Positions 13,190 through 26,600 of a DNA stretch of 64,000 nt are shown in pieces. The DNA comes from Chamaelirium japonicum (lineage: Eukaryota; Streptophyta; Magnoliopsida; Liliales; Melanthiaceae). The translations under genes and the position numbers were made by a program. The notes under the pieces are model-generated. The model was not told the DNA's origin, made no database searches, and was given only the letters and a program-made list of their open reading frames with translations. Within the stretch, counting starts at the first letter, position 1. Every line of letters starts with the position of its first letter. The stretch spans positions 1,198,001 through 1,262,000 of the forward strand of contig OX393551.1 of assembly GCA_947650365.1 (NCBI GenBank). Direction: 5' to 3'.

Positions 13190-13658
13190 GATATAGTTAA
13201 AAAATAATAATTTTAATAAATTTATTATGTAATTAATTAATTAAATTTTTTTTATTAAATTATGAAATATTAATTGAAATAGATAAAAAATTAATTATTT
13301 TATTAAGTAATAAAATAAATTAATAATTTAATAACTATTTACTTATTATTTAAATAATAAGTTAATTTTTTGAATATATAAATAATAATTTTTTTTTTTA
13401 AATAACTTAAATTTTTTTAAATAATCAAATTAATATTTATTTATTTTAATATTTAAATATTAAATAAATTATATAAATAATTTAAATATTTAGTTATATA
13501 GATAATTAAATATTTATTTAATTATTTTACTATTTAATTTATTAAACTAATTAAATTAATTAAATAATAGGAAGTAAAGAAGGAAGATGAGGTACATCCG
13601 AATTTTTTGTTTTAAAAATAATTTATATTTTTCTTTAAAAAATTTAAAATATTACAAC
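13190..13658 (+). repeat. AT-rich block 5' of a full LTR
   Basis: AT-rich sequence that ends with the conserved 92-bp stretch immediately 5' of the LTR (GGAAGTAAAGAAGGAAGATG near 13,571; TTACAAC at the LTR edge). The left end lacks the usual CTCAACGTTATT module, so it is truncated on that side. No ORF. Confidence 0.6.
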
Positions 13659-13826
13659 TGTTATGAGATCGTTCGATCGAATAGCTGTCCACCGTCTGAT
13701 CTCTCCTATGGATTAGGGTTTCCAATAGATTGCTTAGGCCCTAAGTAAGCTTACCCTATAAATAATAGACGACCCTTTTAGGGTGGAGCACGTTTGATGG
13801 CTCTCTCTTTCTCCCATCTCACAATA
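13659..13826 (+). repeat. Full 168-bp TRIM-like LTR, reference copy
   Basis: It starts TGTTATGAGATC and ends CCATCTCACAATA, then CGTTATCAGCACGAA begins at 13,827. Internal landmarks: reverse telo-box TTAGGGTTT at 13,713-13,721, perfect dyad CTTAGGCCCTAAG at 13,733-13,745, TATAAATA at 13,757-13,764. About 62 bp separate the TATA box from the LTR end, so a start some 30 bp downstream would leave an R/U5 region of about 35 bp before the PBS-like motif. This matches the compact layout of known TRIM LTRs (100-250 bp). Confidence 0.65.
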
Positions 13827-15789
13827 CGTTATCAGCACGAATAAGTCGAGCCCAGCCGACCAGTCACAATAAAACAGAGAGAGAAACAAAGACAAAAGAG
13901 AGAGAAGAAGAAAGAAGAGAACAGAGAGATAAATAAAGAGAGAAGAGAGATGAAGTCCTGCTCCAGTCTATTCACTACGGGTATAAGTATAAAGTAAGAA
14001 ATAATCTAAATTCTAAAACTCCACTTCTCAATATTTATATAACCCCTTTAGGGTGGGGCACATTTGATGGCTTTCTTTTTCTCCATCACACAATACGTTA
14101 TCAACACGAACATGTCAAGCCCAGCCAACCAATCATAAGAAAACAGAGAGAGAAAGGAAGATAGGAAAGTGAAAAAAAAAGAGAAAAGAAGAGGGAGATA
14201 AACGAAGAGAGAAGATAGAAGAAGTCCTGCTCCAACCTATTGGCCACGGGTATAGGTGTAAAGTAAGAATAAACTAATTAGGGTGGGGCATGTTTGATGG
14301 CTCTCCTTTTCTCCTTATTTACAACACGTTATCAGTACGAATATGTCGAGCCCAATCGACCAGTTATTAGAAAATAGAAAGAGAAACGAAGACAGGAGAG
14401 AGAGAAGAAAAGAGAAGAAAATAGATAGATAAACGAATAGACAAGAGAGTAGAAGTTCTACTCTAGTATATTCGCTATGGGTATAGATGTGTAGTAAGAA
14501 GGAATCTAAATTATAAAACTCTACTTCTCAATAAAATAATTAAATCTCTCCGTTCTCTTATCTCTTCTCCCATGGATTAGGGTTTACCATAGATTGCTTC
14601 GGCCCTAAGTAAGCATACGCTATAATAAAATACGACCCCTTTAGGGTAGGGCACGTTTGATGGGTCTCTCTTTCTCTTATCTCACAAAACATTATCAGCA
14701 CGAACATGTCTAGCCCAGCCAACCAGTTATAAGAAGACAAAGAGAGAAACAAAGACAGAAGAGAGAGAAGAAAACTGAGAATTAATTATTTAAATAGTCT
14801 CTTCTTATACGGGTATATGTATGAAGTAAGAAGGAATCTAAATTCCAAAACTCCACAAAAGAGAGAGAAGAAAAGAGAAGAGAACAAAGAAATAAATAAA
14901 GAGAGAAGAGAGACGAAGTCCTGCTCTAGTCCATTGGCCACGGGTATAGGTATGAAATAAGAAAGAATCTAAATTCCAAAACTCTATTTTTCAATATTTA
15001 TACGACCCCTTTAGGGTGGGGCATGTTTGACGGCTCTCTCTTTCTCCCATCTCATAATACTTTATTAGTACGAACATGTCGAGCCCAGCCGACCAGTTAT
15101 AAGAAAATGGAGAGAGAAACGAAGACAAAAGAGAGAGAAGAAGAGAGAAGATAACAGAAAGATAAACAATGAGAGAAGAGAGAAGAAGACCTACTCCAGT
15201 CAATTGGCCACGAGTATAGCCGTGAAGTAAGAAAGAATCTAAATTCCAAAACTCCACTTCTTAAGAATATAATTAAGTCTCTTCGTTCTCTTCTTTCTTC
15301 TTTCATGGATTAGGGATTTCCATAGATAGCTTAGGCCCTAAGTAAGCTTACCCTATAAATAATATACAACCCCTTTAGATAGGGCACGTTTGACGACTCT
15401 CTTTTTCTCCCATCTTACTATACGTTATCAGCACGAATATGTCTAGCCCAGTCGATCAATCACAAGAAAACGGAGAGAGAAACAAAGACAAAAGAGAGAG
15501 AAGAAGTGAGAAGAGAACAAAGATATAGAGGAAGATAGAAGAGAAAAGAAGTCCTGCTCCAATTCATTGCTATCCGATCGAACAATCTTATAACAGTTGT
15601 ATTGTTTTAAAATTTTTCAAAGAAAAATATAAATTAATTTTATTACAAAAAATTCATTGACAATCGATTAAGAGAAGAAGAGAGAAGAGAATAATAAGAT
15701 AAATGAAAAAAGAAGAGAGAAGAAGTCCTACTCCAGTCCATTCGCCATAGGTATAGGTGTGAAGTAAGAAGAATCTAAATTCCAAAACT
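13827..15789 (+). repeat. Run of co-oriented forward TRIM-like units
   Basis: Six consecutive forward units with PBS-like motifs near 13,827, 14,100, 14,326, 14,691, 15,062 and 15,425. This is the longest stretch without an orientation switch. Units are about 230-370 bp, and several lack the 5' half of the LTR. The run ends with a reverse LTR tip (CCGATCGAACAATCTTATAA near 15,573) joined to another forward GA tract. Confidence 0.65.
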
Positions 15790-16517
15790 CTATTTCTTAA
15801 TAGTATCATCCTAAAGTTATTATGATTATTATGGTAATGTTATTATAATTTATTTAATTAAATTAATTATTTATTTAATTATTAAATAATTTTAATATTT
15901 TAAATAATTTAATAATTATAATTTTGGTAAATTAATTTATTTATTTAATTACTTAATTATCTAGTTATTTAATGAAATTTATTATTTTATTTATTTATTA
16001 TTAGTAATTTATTAAATAATGATTTAATTATATAATTAATTTATTAATTCTTTTTATTAGTTATTTCTATAATTATTATTTTATTTTAAAATAATTAAAT
16101 AATTAGTTAATAATTTAAATATTTAAAAACTTATTAAGTTAAAAATATATTAAATAAATAATTTGCTTAAAGGAATAAATAATTTAATTATTAAATTATT
16201 TTATAGTTCAATAATTAGTTAATTATTTGAATATATAATTCATAAAATATTTTTTTAAATAACTTAATATTTTTTTAAATAATGAAATAAATATTTATTT
16301 ATTTTAATATTTAAATAATAAATAAAATATTTAAATAATTTAATTATATAGATAATTAAATATTATTTAATTATTTAATTATTTAACTATTTAATTTATT
16401 AAACTAATTAAATTAATTAAATAATAGGAAGTAAAGAAGGAAGATAAGGCACACCTGAATTTTTTGCTTTAGAAATAATTTATATTTTTCTTTTAAAAAA
16501 TTTAAAACAGTACAAAT
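15790..16517 (+). repeat. Long AT-rich block
   Basis: It opens at CTTAATAGTATCATCC with a variant of the ATCATCTCAACG module and ends with the conserved 92-bp pre-LTR stretch (GGAAGTAAAGAAGGAAGATA near 16,427). Between them is almost pure A/T. It has the same organisation as 34,065-34,971 and 39,395-40,327. No ORF. Confidence 0.6.
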
Positions 16518-16662
16518 ACTATGAGATCATTCGATCGGATGGCTATCCATCGTCGGATCTCTCCCATGGATTAGGGTTTCCCATAGATTGCTTAGGCCCT
16601 AAGTAAGCTTAACCTATAAATAATATACAACCCCTTTGGGGTGGGGCACGTTTGACGTCTCT
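16518..16662 (+). repeat. Partial TRIM-like LTR
   Basis: It begins at the ACTATGAGATCATTCGATCG end and keeps the telo-box, dyad, TATAAATAATATAC and GGGGTGGGGCACGTTTGACG. It then breaks into CTCCACTTCTCAATAATATA of another unit before reaching a PBS-like motif. The 3' tip of the LTR is therefore missing. Confidence 0.55.
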
Positions 16663-19600
16663 ACTCCACTTCTCAATAATATAATTATATCTCTCGGTCC
16701 TCTTCTATCTTCTCCCATAGATTTGGATTTTCCATAGATTGCTTAGGTCCTAAGTAAGCTTAACCTATAAATAATATATGACCCCTTTAGGGTGTGGCAT
16801 ATTTGATGACTATGTCTTTCTCCCATCTCACAACAAGTTATCAGCACGAACATATCGAGCCCAGCCGACCAGTTGTAAGAAAACAGAGAGAGAAACGAAG
16901 ACAGAAGTAGAGTTTTAGAATTTAGATTCATTCTTAGTTCATACTTATACCCATGGTCAATGGACTAGAGCATGACTTCTTCTCTCTTATCTCTTTATTT
17001 ATCCTCTGTTCTCTTCCCTCTGTCTTTGTTTCTCTCTCCATTTTCTTACGACTGGTCGGTTGGGCTCGATATGTTCGTACTGATAACGTGTAGTGAGATG
17101 GGAGAATGAGAGAGCTATCAAATATGCCCAACCATAAAGGGGTCGTATAAATATTAAGAAGTTGAGTTTTAGAATTTAGATTCCTTCTTACTTCACACCT
17201 ATACTCGTGTCTAATGGACTAGAGCAGGACTTCTTCTCCCTTCGTTTATTTCTCCATTCTCTTCTCTCTTCTTCTCTTTTCTGTCTTTGTTTCTTTCTTC
17301 GTTTTCTCTTCTCTCTTCTTCTCTCTCTTTTGTCTTTGTTTCTCTCTCCGTTTTCACTTGACTGGTAGGCTGGGCTTAATATGTTCATTCTGATAACGTG
17401 TTGTGAGGTGGAAGAAAGAGAGAGCCGTCAAACGTGCCCTACCCTAAAGGGTCATATAAATATTAAGAAGTGGAGTTTTGTAATTTAGATTCTTTTTTAC
17501 TTCACACCTATATCCATAGCCAATGGACTGGAGCAGGACTTCTTCTATTTTCGTATTGATAATATTACTATAATTTTTTTAATTAAATTAATTATTTAAT
17601 TAAAACAAAGAGAGTTTTGGAATTTACTATGATAATTATAATAACTTTGAGATGATGCTATTGAGAAGTAGAGTTTTGGAATTTAGATTTATTCTTGCTT
17701 CACACTTATACCGATGGAGAATGGACTGGAGCAGTATTTATTTTCTTTTCTCTCTTTATTAACTCTCCGTTCTCTTCCCTTTTCTGTCTTCGTTTCTTTC
17801 TTTGTTTTCTTGTGACTGGTCAGCTGGGCTTTACATGTTCATGCTGATAACGAATTATAAGATGGAAGAAAGCGAGATCCATTAAATATGCCCCACCCTA
17901 AAGGGGTCGTGTTAATTTATAGGGAAAGCTTACTTAAGGCCTAAGCAATCTATAGGAAACTCTAATCCATAGGAGAATAGAGAAAAGAACGGAGTGAAAC
18001 ATGCCCCAACCTAAAGGGGTCATATATTATTTATAGTGTAAGTTTACTTAGGGCCTAAGAAATCTATAGGAAACCCTAATCTATGAGAGAAGAGAGAAAA
18101 GAATAGGGAGATTTAATTATATTATTGAGAAGTAGAGTTTTGGAATTTGTATTCTTTCTTACTTCACACCTATACGCATGGCCAATAAACTGGAGCAAGA
18201 CTTCTTCTCTCTTCTCTCTTTGTTTATCTCTGTTCTCTTCTCTTTTATTCTCTCTCTTATGTCTTCATTTCTCTCTCTATTTTTTTATGACTGGTTGGCT
18301 GGGCTCAATTTGTTCATGCTGATAGCTTGTTCTGAGATAGGAGAAAGAAAGAGTCGTCAAACTTTTCCCACCCTAAAGGGGTCGTATATTATTTATAGGG
18401 TAAACTTACTTAGGGCCTAAGCAATCTATGGGAAGCCCTAATCCACGGGAGAAGAGAGAAGAGAACAGAGACAGAAGAGAACAAAGTGATTTAATTATAT
18501 TATTAAGAAGTGGAGTTTTGGAATTTAGATTCCTTCTTACTTTACATAAATACCTGTAGCCAATGGACTGGAGCAGGACTTCTTCTCTCTTCTCTCTTTA
18601 TTTATCTCTCCGTTATCTTCTCTTTTCTTCTCTCTCTTCTGTGGAGTTTTAGAATTTAGATTACTTCTTACTTCACACCTATACCCATGGCCAATGGATT
18701 GGAGCAGAACTTCTTCTCTCTTTGTTTTCGTTTCTGTCTCTGTTTTTTTGTGACTGGTCGACTGGGCTCGATATGTTCGTGTTGATAACGTATTATGAGA
18801 TAGGAGATTGCTTATTTATTTTATTTATTTCAATCGGATGGCTGTCCATCGTCGGATCTCTCTTATAGATTAGGGTTTCCCATAGATTGATTAGGCTCTA
18901 AGTAAGCTTAACCTATAAATATTTAACTTATTTAATTAATTATCAACATGGGTATAGGTCTGAAGTAAGAAGGAATCTAAATTCCAGAACTCTACTTCTT
19001 AACTGTACCATCTCAACGTTATTATGATTATCATAGTAATATTACTATAATTTTTTTAATTAAATTAATTATTTAAAATTAAGAGAGTTTTGGAATTTAC
19101 TATGATAATCGTAATAACATTCAGATGATATTATTGAGTAGTGGAGTTTTGGAATTTCGATTCATTCTTACTTTACACCTATACCCGTGGCCAATGGACT
19201 GGAGTATGACTTCTTCTCTTTTCTCTTTTCGTTTATCTCTCCATTCTCTTCTCTATTTCTTTATCTCTTCTGTCTTCATTTCTCCCTCCGTTTTCTTGTG
19301 ACTGGTCGGGTGGGCTCGATATGTTCATACTAATAACGTGTTGTGAGATGGGATAAAGATAGAGGCGTTAAATATGCCCCACCCTAAAGGGGTCGTATAA
19401 ATATTGAGAAGTAAAGTTTTGGAATTTAGATTCCTTCTAACTTCACACCTATCCCCGTGGCCAATGGACTGGAGCAGGACTTCTTCTCTCTTCTCTTTTG
19501 TTTATCTCTCTGTTTTCTTCTCTCTTCTTCTCTCTCTTCTATCTTTATTTCTCTCTTTGCTTTCTTGTGAGTAGTCGATTAGGATAGACATGTTCGTGCT

Positions 19601-20719
19601 AATAATGTATTGTGAGATGGAAGAAATAGAGAGATGTCAAATGTGCCCCATACTAAAGGGATCATATAAATATTGAGAAGTAGAGTTTTAGAATTTAGAT
19701 TCCTTCTTACTTCATGTCTATACCAGTGACTAATGGACTAGAGCAGGACTTCTTTTCTCTTCTCTCATTATTTATTTCTCCGTTCTCTTCTGTCTTCTCC
19801 TCTTTCTTCTGTCTTCATTTCTCTTTCCATTTTATTGTGACTGGTTGGCTGAACTCGACATGTTCGTGCTGATAACGTGTTGTGAGATGGGATAAAGAGA
19901 GAGTTATCACGGGTATAGGTGTGAAGTAAGAAAGAATCTAAATTCCAAAACTCCACTTCTTATTAATATAATTAAATCTTTCCGTTCTTTTCTATCATCT
20001 TCCATGGACTAGGGTTTTTCATATATTGCTTAGGCCCTAAGTATGCTTACCTTATAAATAATATACGACCTCTTTAGGGTAGGGTACATTTGACGGCTCT
20101 CTCTTTTTCCCATCTCACAACACTTATCCTATAAATAATATATGATCCATTTAGGGTCGGGCATGTTTGACGGCTTTCTCTTTCTCCCATCACACAATAC
20201 GTTATTAGCACGAATATGTCATGCCTAGCCGACCAGTCGCAAGGAAATGGAGAGAGAAACGAAGACAGAATTGGAGTTTTGGAATTTCGCTTCCTTCTTA
20301 CTTCACACCTATACCCGTGGCCAATGGACTGGAGCAGGACTTCATCTCTCTTCCCTCTTTATTTATCTCTCCATTCTCTTCTCTCTTCTTCTCTCTTTTT
20401 ATTGGAGGTCTGTAATTTTGATTCCTTCTTACTTCACACCTATACTAGTAGCTAATGGACTGGAGCAGGGCTTCTTCTCTCTTTGCTTTTCGTTTATCTC
20501 TCCGTTCTCTTATCTCTTTTATGTCTTCGTTTCTCTCTCCGTTTTCTTATTACGGAGAGATAAATAAAAAGAGAAGAGAGAAGTAGTCCGCTCCAGTCCT
20601 TTACCATGGGTATAGGTGAGAAGTAAGAAGGAATCTAAATTCTAAAACTCCACTTCTGTCTTCATGTCTCTCTCTATTTTCTTATGACTGGTCGGCTAGG
20701 CTCAACATGATCGTGCTGA
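16663..20719. repeat. TRIM-like units, mostly reverse
   Basis: Reverse PBS-like motifs lie near 17,080, 17,385, 17,850, 18,315, 18,785, 19,335, 19,595 and 19,875; forward ones near 16,845 and 20,205. Short fold-back AT modules (ACTATAATTTTTTTAATT ... GGAATTTACTATGATAA) lie at 17,565-17,665 and 19,030-19,140. The stretch 17.05-18.1 kb resembles 37.0-38.2 kb, including a shared partial deletion beside the TATA region. Confidence 0.6.
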
Positions 20720-22190
20720 TAACGTGTTATGTGATAGGAGAAAGATATAGCCGTCAAACGTGCCCCACCCTAACGGGGTCGTATAAATATTGAGAAGTGG
20801 AGTTTTGGAATTTAGATTTGTTCTTACTTCACATCTATACCCGTGGCTAATGGACAAGAATAGGACTTCTTATCTCTTATCTCTTCGTTTATCTTTTCGT
20901 TCTCTCCCCTTTTCTTCTTTCTCTTATGTCTTTATTTTTCTCTCTGTTTTCTTGTGACTGGTCGGTTGGGCTTGACATATTCATGCTGATAATGTGTTGT
21001 GAGAAGAGAAAAAAAGAGAGAAGAGAATAGAGAGATAAACAAAGAGAGAAGAGAGAAGAAGTCCTACTCCAGTCCATTCGCCACGGGTATTGGTGTGAAG
21101 TAAAAAGGAATCTAAATTCCAAAACTCTACTGCTTAATAATTTAATTAAATCTCTCCGTTCTCTTCTCTCTTCTTATATGGATTATGGTTTCCCATAGAT
21201 TGCTTACGTCCTAAGTAAGCTTACCCTATAAATAATATATGACCCTTTTAGGGTGAGGTATGTTTGACGACTCTCTTTTTCTCTCATCTTATAACACGTT
21301 ATCAGCACGAACATGTCAAGCCCAGCCGACCAGTTGCAAGAAAATGGACAGAAAAAGAAAAACAGAAGTGGAGTTTTGAAATTTAGATTCCTTCTTACTT
21401 CACACCTATACCCGTAGCCAATAGACTGGAGCAGGACGTCTTCTCATTTCTCTCTTTATTTATCTCTTCATTCTCTTCTCTCTTATTCTCTCTTCTCTGT
21501 CTTCATTTCTCTCTCCATTTTCTTGCGACTGGTCGGTTGGGCTCGACATGTTCGTGCTGATAACGTGTTATAAAATGGGAGAAAGAGAGAGCCGTCAGAC
21601 GTGCCCCACCCTAAAGGGGTCGTAAATTATTTATAGGGTAAGCTTACTTAGGGACTAAACAATCTAGGTAAAACCTAAAATAATTTTAAAATAGTATCAT
21701 CTCAATATCTAAATATATTAAATAGTTATTTAAATTAATAAAAATGGACAGGAGCAGGACTTCAATAATTTAAAAACCAAATTGAATAACTCAATGTATA
21801 TTAAATAATTATTTATGATAATTAAATAATTAAGTAGAATTGACTTATATTTTATATTATAAATAAAGACAAAATTGAGAAGAGAATAGAGATATAAACA
21901 AAGATAGAAGAGAAAAGAAGTCCTGCTACAGTCCATTAGCCACGAATATAGGTGTGAAGTAAGAAGGAATCTAAAGTCTAAAACTCCATAGAAAAGAGAA
22001 AAGAAGAGAGAAGAGAATGGAGAGATAAATGAAGACAGAAGATAGAAGAAGTCCTGCTCCAGTCATTTGGCCACGAATATAGGGGTGAAGTAAGAAGGAA
22101 TCTAAATTCCAAAAATCAACTTCTGTCTTCGTTTCTCTCTCCGTTTTCTTGCAACTGGTCGGTTGGGTTCGACATATTTGTACTGATAAC
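20720..22190. repeat. 1.47-kb tandem duplication, copy 1
   Basis: A block of several TRIM-like units plus an AT-rich scrap (about 21,670-21,860). It is repeated immediately downstream with the same order of landmarks: ACCCTAACGGGGTCG, a reverse unit, AAGAGAAAAAAAGAGAGAAG, GATTATGGTTTCCC, AAATGGACAG, and the unusual AAAAATGGACAGGAGCAGG junction. Confidence 0.7.
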
Positions 22191-23656
22191 GTGTTATGAG
22201 ATGGGAGAAAGAGAGAGGTGTCAAACGTGCCCCACCCTAACGGGGTCGTATGAATATTGAGAAGTGGAGTTTTCGAATTTAGATTCGTTCTTACTTCACA
22301 TCTATACCCGTGGCTAATGGACTGGAGTAGGACTTCTTATCTCTTCTCTCTTCGTTTATCTTTTCATTCTCTCCTCTTTTCTTTTCTCTCTTCTCTCTTC
22401 ATTTTTTTCTCTTTTTTCTTATGACTGGTCGGTTGGGCTCAACATGTTCATGTTGATAACGTGTTGTGAGAAGAGAAAAAAAGAGAGAAGAGAATGGAGA
22501 GATAAACAAAGAGAGAAGAGAGAAGAAGTCCTACTCAAGTCCATTCGCCATGGGTATTGGTGTGAAGTAAAAAGGAATCTAAATTCCAAAACTCTACTAC
22601 TTAATAAAATAATTAAATCTCTCCGTTCTCTTCTCTCTTCTCCTATGGATTATGGTTTCCCATAGATTGCTTAGGCCCTAAGTAAGCTTACCCTATAAAT
22701 AATATATGACCCCTTTAGGGTGAGGTATGTTTGACGACTCTGTCTTTCTCGCATCTCACAATACGTTATCAGCACGAACATGTCAAGCCCAGCCGACCAG
22801 TTGCAAGAAAATGGACAGAAAAACAAAAACAGAAGTAGAATTTTGAAATTTAGATTCCTTCTTAATTCACACCTATACCCGTAGCTAATAGACTGGATTA
22901 GGACTTCTTCTCACTTCTCTCTTTATTTATCTCTTTGTTTTATTCTCTCTTATTCTCTCTTCTATGCCTTCATTTCTCTCTTCGTTTTCTTGCAACTGGT
23001 TGGTTGGGCTCGACATGTTCGTGCTGATAACGTGTTATAAGATGGGAGAAAGAGAGAGCCGTCAGATGTGCCCCACCCTAAAGGGGTCATAAATTATTTA
23101 TAGGGTAAGCTTACTTAGGGACTAAATAATCTAGGTGAAACCTAAAATATTTTTAAAATAGTATCATCTCAACATCTAAATATATTAAATAGTTATTTAA
23201 ATTAATAAAAATGGACAGGAGCAGGACTTCAATAATTTAAAAACCAAATTGAATATCTCAATGTATATTAAATAATTATTTATAATAATTAAATAATTAA
23301 GTAGAATTGATTTATATTTTATATTATAAATAAAGACAGAATTGAGAAGAGAATAGAGATATAAACAAAGATAAAAGAGAAAAAAAGTCTTGCTACAGTC
23401 CATTAGCCACGAATATAGGTGTGAAGTAAGAAGGAATCTAAATTCTAAAACTCTATAGAAAAGAGAAAAGAAGAGAAAAGAGAATGGAGAGATAAATGAA
23501 GACAGAAGATAGAAGAAGTCCTGCTCCAGTCCATTGGCCACGGGTATAGGTGTGAAGTAAGAAGGAATCTAAATTCCAAAAATCAACTTCTGTCTTCGTT
23601 TCTCTCTCCGTTTTCTTGCAACTGGTCGGTTGGGTTCGACATGTTTGTATTGATAA
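22191..23656. repeat. 1.47-kb tandem duplication, copy 2
   Basis: Second copy of the preceding block. The diagnostic CCCTAACGGGGTCG occurs near 20,768, 22,237 and 23,705, giving a period of about 1,468 bp and showing that the start of a third copy is present at the right edge. Copies differ by scattered substitutions and small indels only. Confidence 0.7.
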
Positions 23657-26600
23657 CATGTTGTGAGATAGGAGAAAGAGTTAAAGGCGTCAAACGTTCC
23701 CCACCCTAACGGGGTCGTATAAATATTGAGAAGTTGAGTTTTGGAATTTAGATTCCTTCTTACTTCACATCTATACCCGTGGCCAATGGACTGAGTTGGT
23801 CTTCTTCGATCTCTTCTCTCTCCATTCTCTTCCCACTTCTCCTAAGGATTTAGGTTTCCTATAGATTACTTAGGCCCTAAGTAAGCTTACCTTATAAATA
23901 ATATATAACCCATTTAGGGTGGGGCACATTTGACGGCTTTTTCTTTCTCCCATCTCATAATACATTATCAGCACGAACATATCGAGCCCAGTGAACCAGT
24001 CACAAAAAACATAGAGAGAAACAAAGACAAAAGAGAGAGAAGAAAACAGAGAGATAAACGAAGAGAGAAGAGAGAATAAGTCCTGCTCCAGTCCATTCAT
24101 CATGGGTATAGGTTTGAAGTAAGAAGGAATCTAAATTATAAAACTCTACTTCTCAATAATATTATCTCAAAATTATTATGATTATCATAATAAATTCCAA
24201 AATCTCTTCATTTTAATTAAATAATTAATTTAATTTAAAAAATTATAGTAATATTATCAGGCTAAAAAGAGTAGAAGTCCTGCTCAAGTCCATTAGCCAG
24301 GGGTATAGGTGTGAAGTAAGAAGGAATCTAAATTTCAAAACTCCACTTCTTAATATTTATACGACCCCTTTAGGGTGGGGCACATTTGATGGCTCTCTCT
24401 TTCTTCCATATCATAACACATTATCAGTGCAAACATATCGAGCCCAGCCTAACAGTCACAAGAAAATAGAGAGAGAAACGAAGACAGAAAAAAGAGAAGA
24501 AGAGAGAAAATAAAACGAAGAGAGAAACAAAGACAAAAGAGAGAGAAGAGAATGAAGAGATAAATGAAAAGGGAAGAAAGAAGAAGTCCTGTTCCAGTCC
24601 ATTAGCCACGGGTATAGGTGTGAAATAAGAAGGAATCTAAATTCCAAAACTTAACTTCTTAATATTTATATGACCCCTTCAGGGTGGGGCATATTTGATG
24701 GCTCTCTCTTTCTACTATCTCACAACATGTTATCAGCACGAATATGTTAAGCCCAGCCGACCAATCATAAGAAAACAAAGAGAGAAATAAAGACATAAGA
24801 GAGAAGAGAATAGAGAGATAAACGAAAAGAGAATAGAGAAGAAGTCTTGCTCTAATCTATTGGCCACGGGTATAGGTGTGAAGTATGAAGGAATCTAAAT
24901 TCCAAAACTCCACTTCTCAATAAAATAATTAATTCTCTCTATTCTTTTATCTCTTTTTCCATGGATTAGGGTTTTCCATAGATTGCATAGGCCCTAAGTA
25001 AGTTTATCCTTTAAAAAATAAATAATATACGATCCATTTAGGATGGGGTACGTTTGATGGCTCTCCCTTTCTCCCATCTCATAATATATTATCAGCACGA
25101 ATATGTCGAGCTCAGCCGACTAGTCGTAAGAAAATGGAAAGAGAAACGAAGACAGAAGTAGAGTTTTGGAATTTAGATTCCTTCTTACTTCACACCTATA
25201 CCCGTGGTCAAAGGACTGGAGCAGGACTACTTCTCTCTTCATTTATCTCTCTATTCTCTTCTCTCTTCTTCTCTTTTTTCTCTCTTTTTTTATCTATCAA
25301 TTTTCTTTTGACTGGTCGGATGGGCTTGACATGTTCGTGCTGATAACGTGCTGTGAGATGGGAGAAAGAAAGAGCCGTTACATGTGCCCCACCCTAAAGG
25401 GCTCGTATAAATATTAAGAATAAAAGTTTTGGAATTTAGATTCTTTCTTACTTCACACCTATACCCATGGCCAATGAACTAGAGTATGACTTCTTTTCTC
25501 TTTGTTTATCTCTCCGTTCTCTTCTCTCTTTTTCTCTCTTTTCTGTCTTCATTTCTTTCTCCATTTTCAAGTGATTGGTCGATTGGGCTCGACATGTTCA
25601 TGCTGATAACGTGTTGTGAGGAGAGAGAAGAGAACCTAATTAAAATAATTTAAATCTCTCTAGTTTTAAAAATTAAATAGAAGTCTATCTTTATCTTCTT
25701 TCTCTTATGTAGAGTTTTGGAATTTAGATTCCTTATTATATTTCACCTATACCCGTGGCTAATGGACTGGAGCAGGACTTCTTCTCTCTTCATTTATCTT
25801 TCTATTCTCTTCTCTTTTTTTCTCTCTCTTCTTCTTTCTCTTCTCTCTTCTTCTCTCTCTTTTTTGGAGTTTTGGAATTTAGATTCCTTTTTACTTCATA
25901 CCTATACCCGTGGCCAATGGACTAGAACAGGACTTCTTATCCCCTTCTCTCTTTATTTATCTCTCCGTTCTTTTCTCTCTTCTACATAAATAATTTATTT
26001 AAATAATATAATTATTTAATTGAGAAATAAACAAAGACGAAGAGAGAGAAGAAGAGAGTAGAGAAATAAAAGATAAATAAAGAGAGAAGACAGAAGAAGT
26101 CCTGCTCTAGTATATTTGCAACGGGTAAAGGTGTGAAGTAAGAAAGAATCTAAATTCCAATACTACACAGAAGAGAAAGAAGAAGAGAGAATAGAACGGG
26201 GAAATAAACAAAGACAGAAGTAAGTTTTGGAATTTAGATTCCTTCTTACTTTACACCTATACCCATGGCAATGGACTGGAGCAGGACTTCTTATCTCGTC
26301 TCTATTCATTTATCTCTCCTCTTATCTCTTCTTCTCTTTTTTGTGGAGTTTTGGAATTTAGATTCCTTCTTACTTCACACCTATACCTGTGGCCAATGAA
26401 TTAGAGCAGGACTTCTTCTCTCTTTTATTTTTATTTTTCTATATGTTCTCTTCTTTCTTCTTCTCTCTTTTTTGTCTTCGTTTCTCTCTTTATTTTCTTT
26501 CAACTAATCGGCTGGGCATGACATGTTTGTACTGATAACGTGTTGTGAGATGGGAGAAAGACAGAGCCGTTAAAAGTGTCCCACCCTAAAAGGGTCGTAT

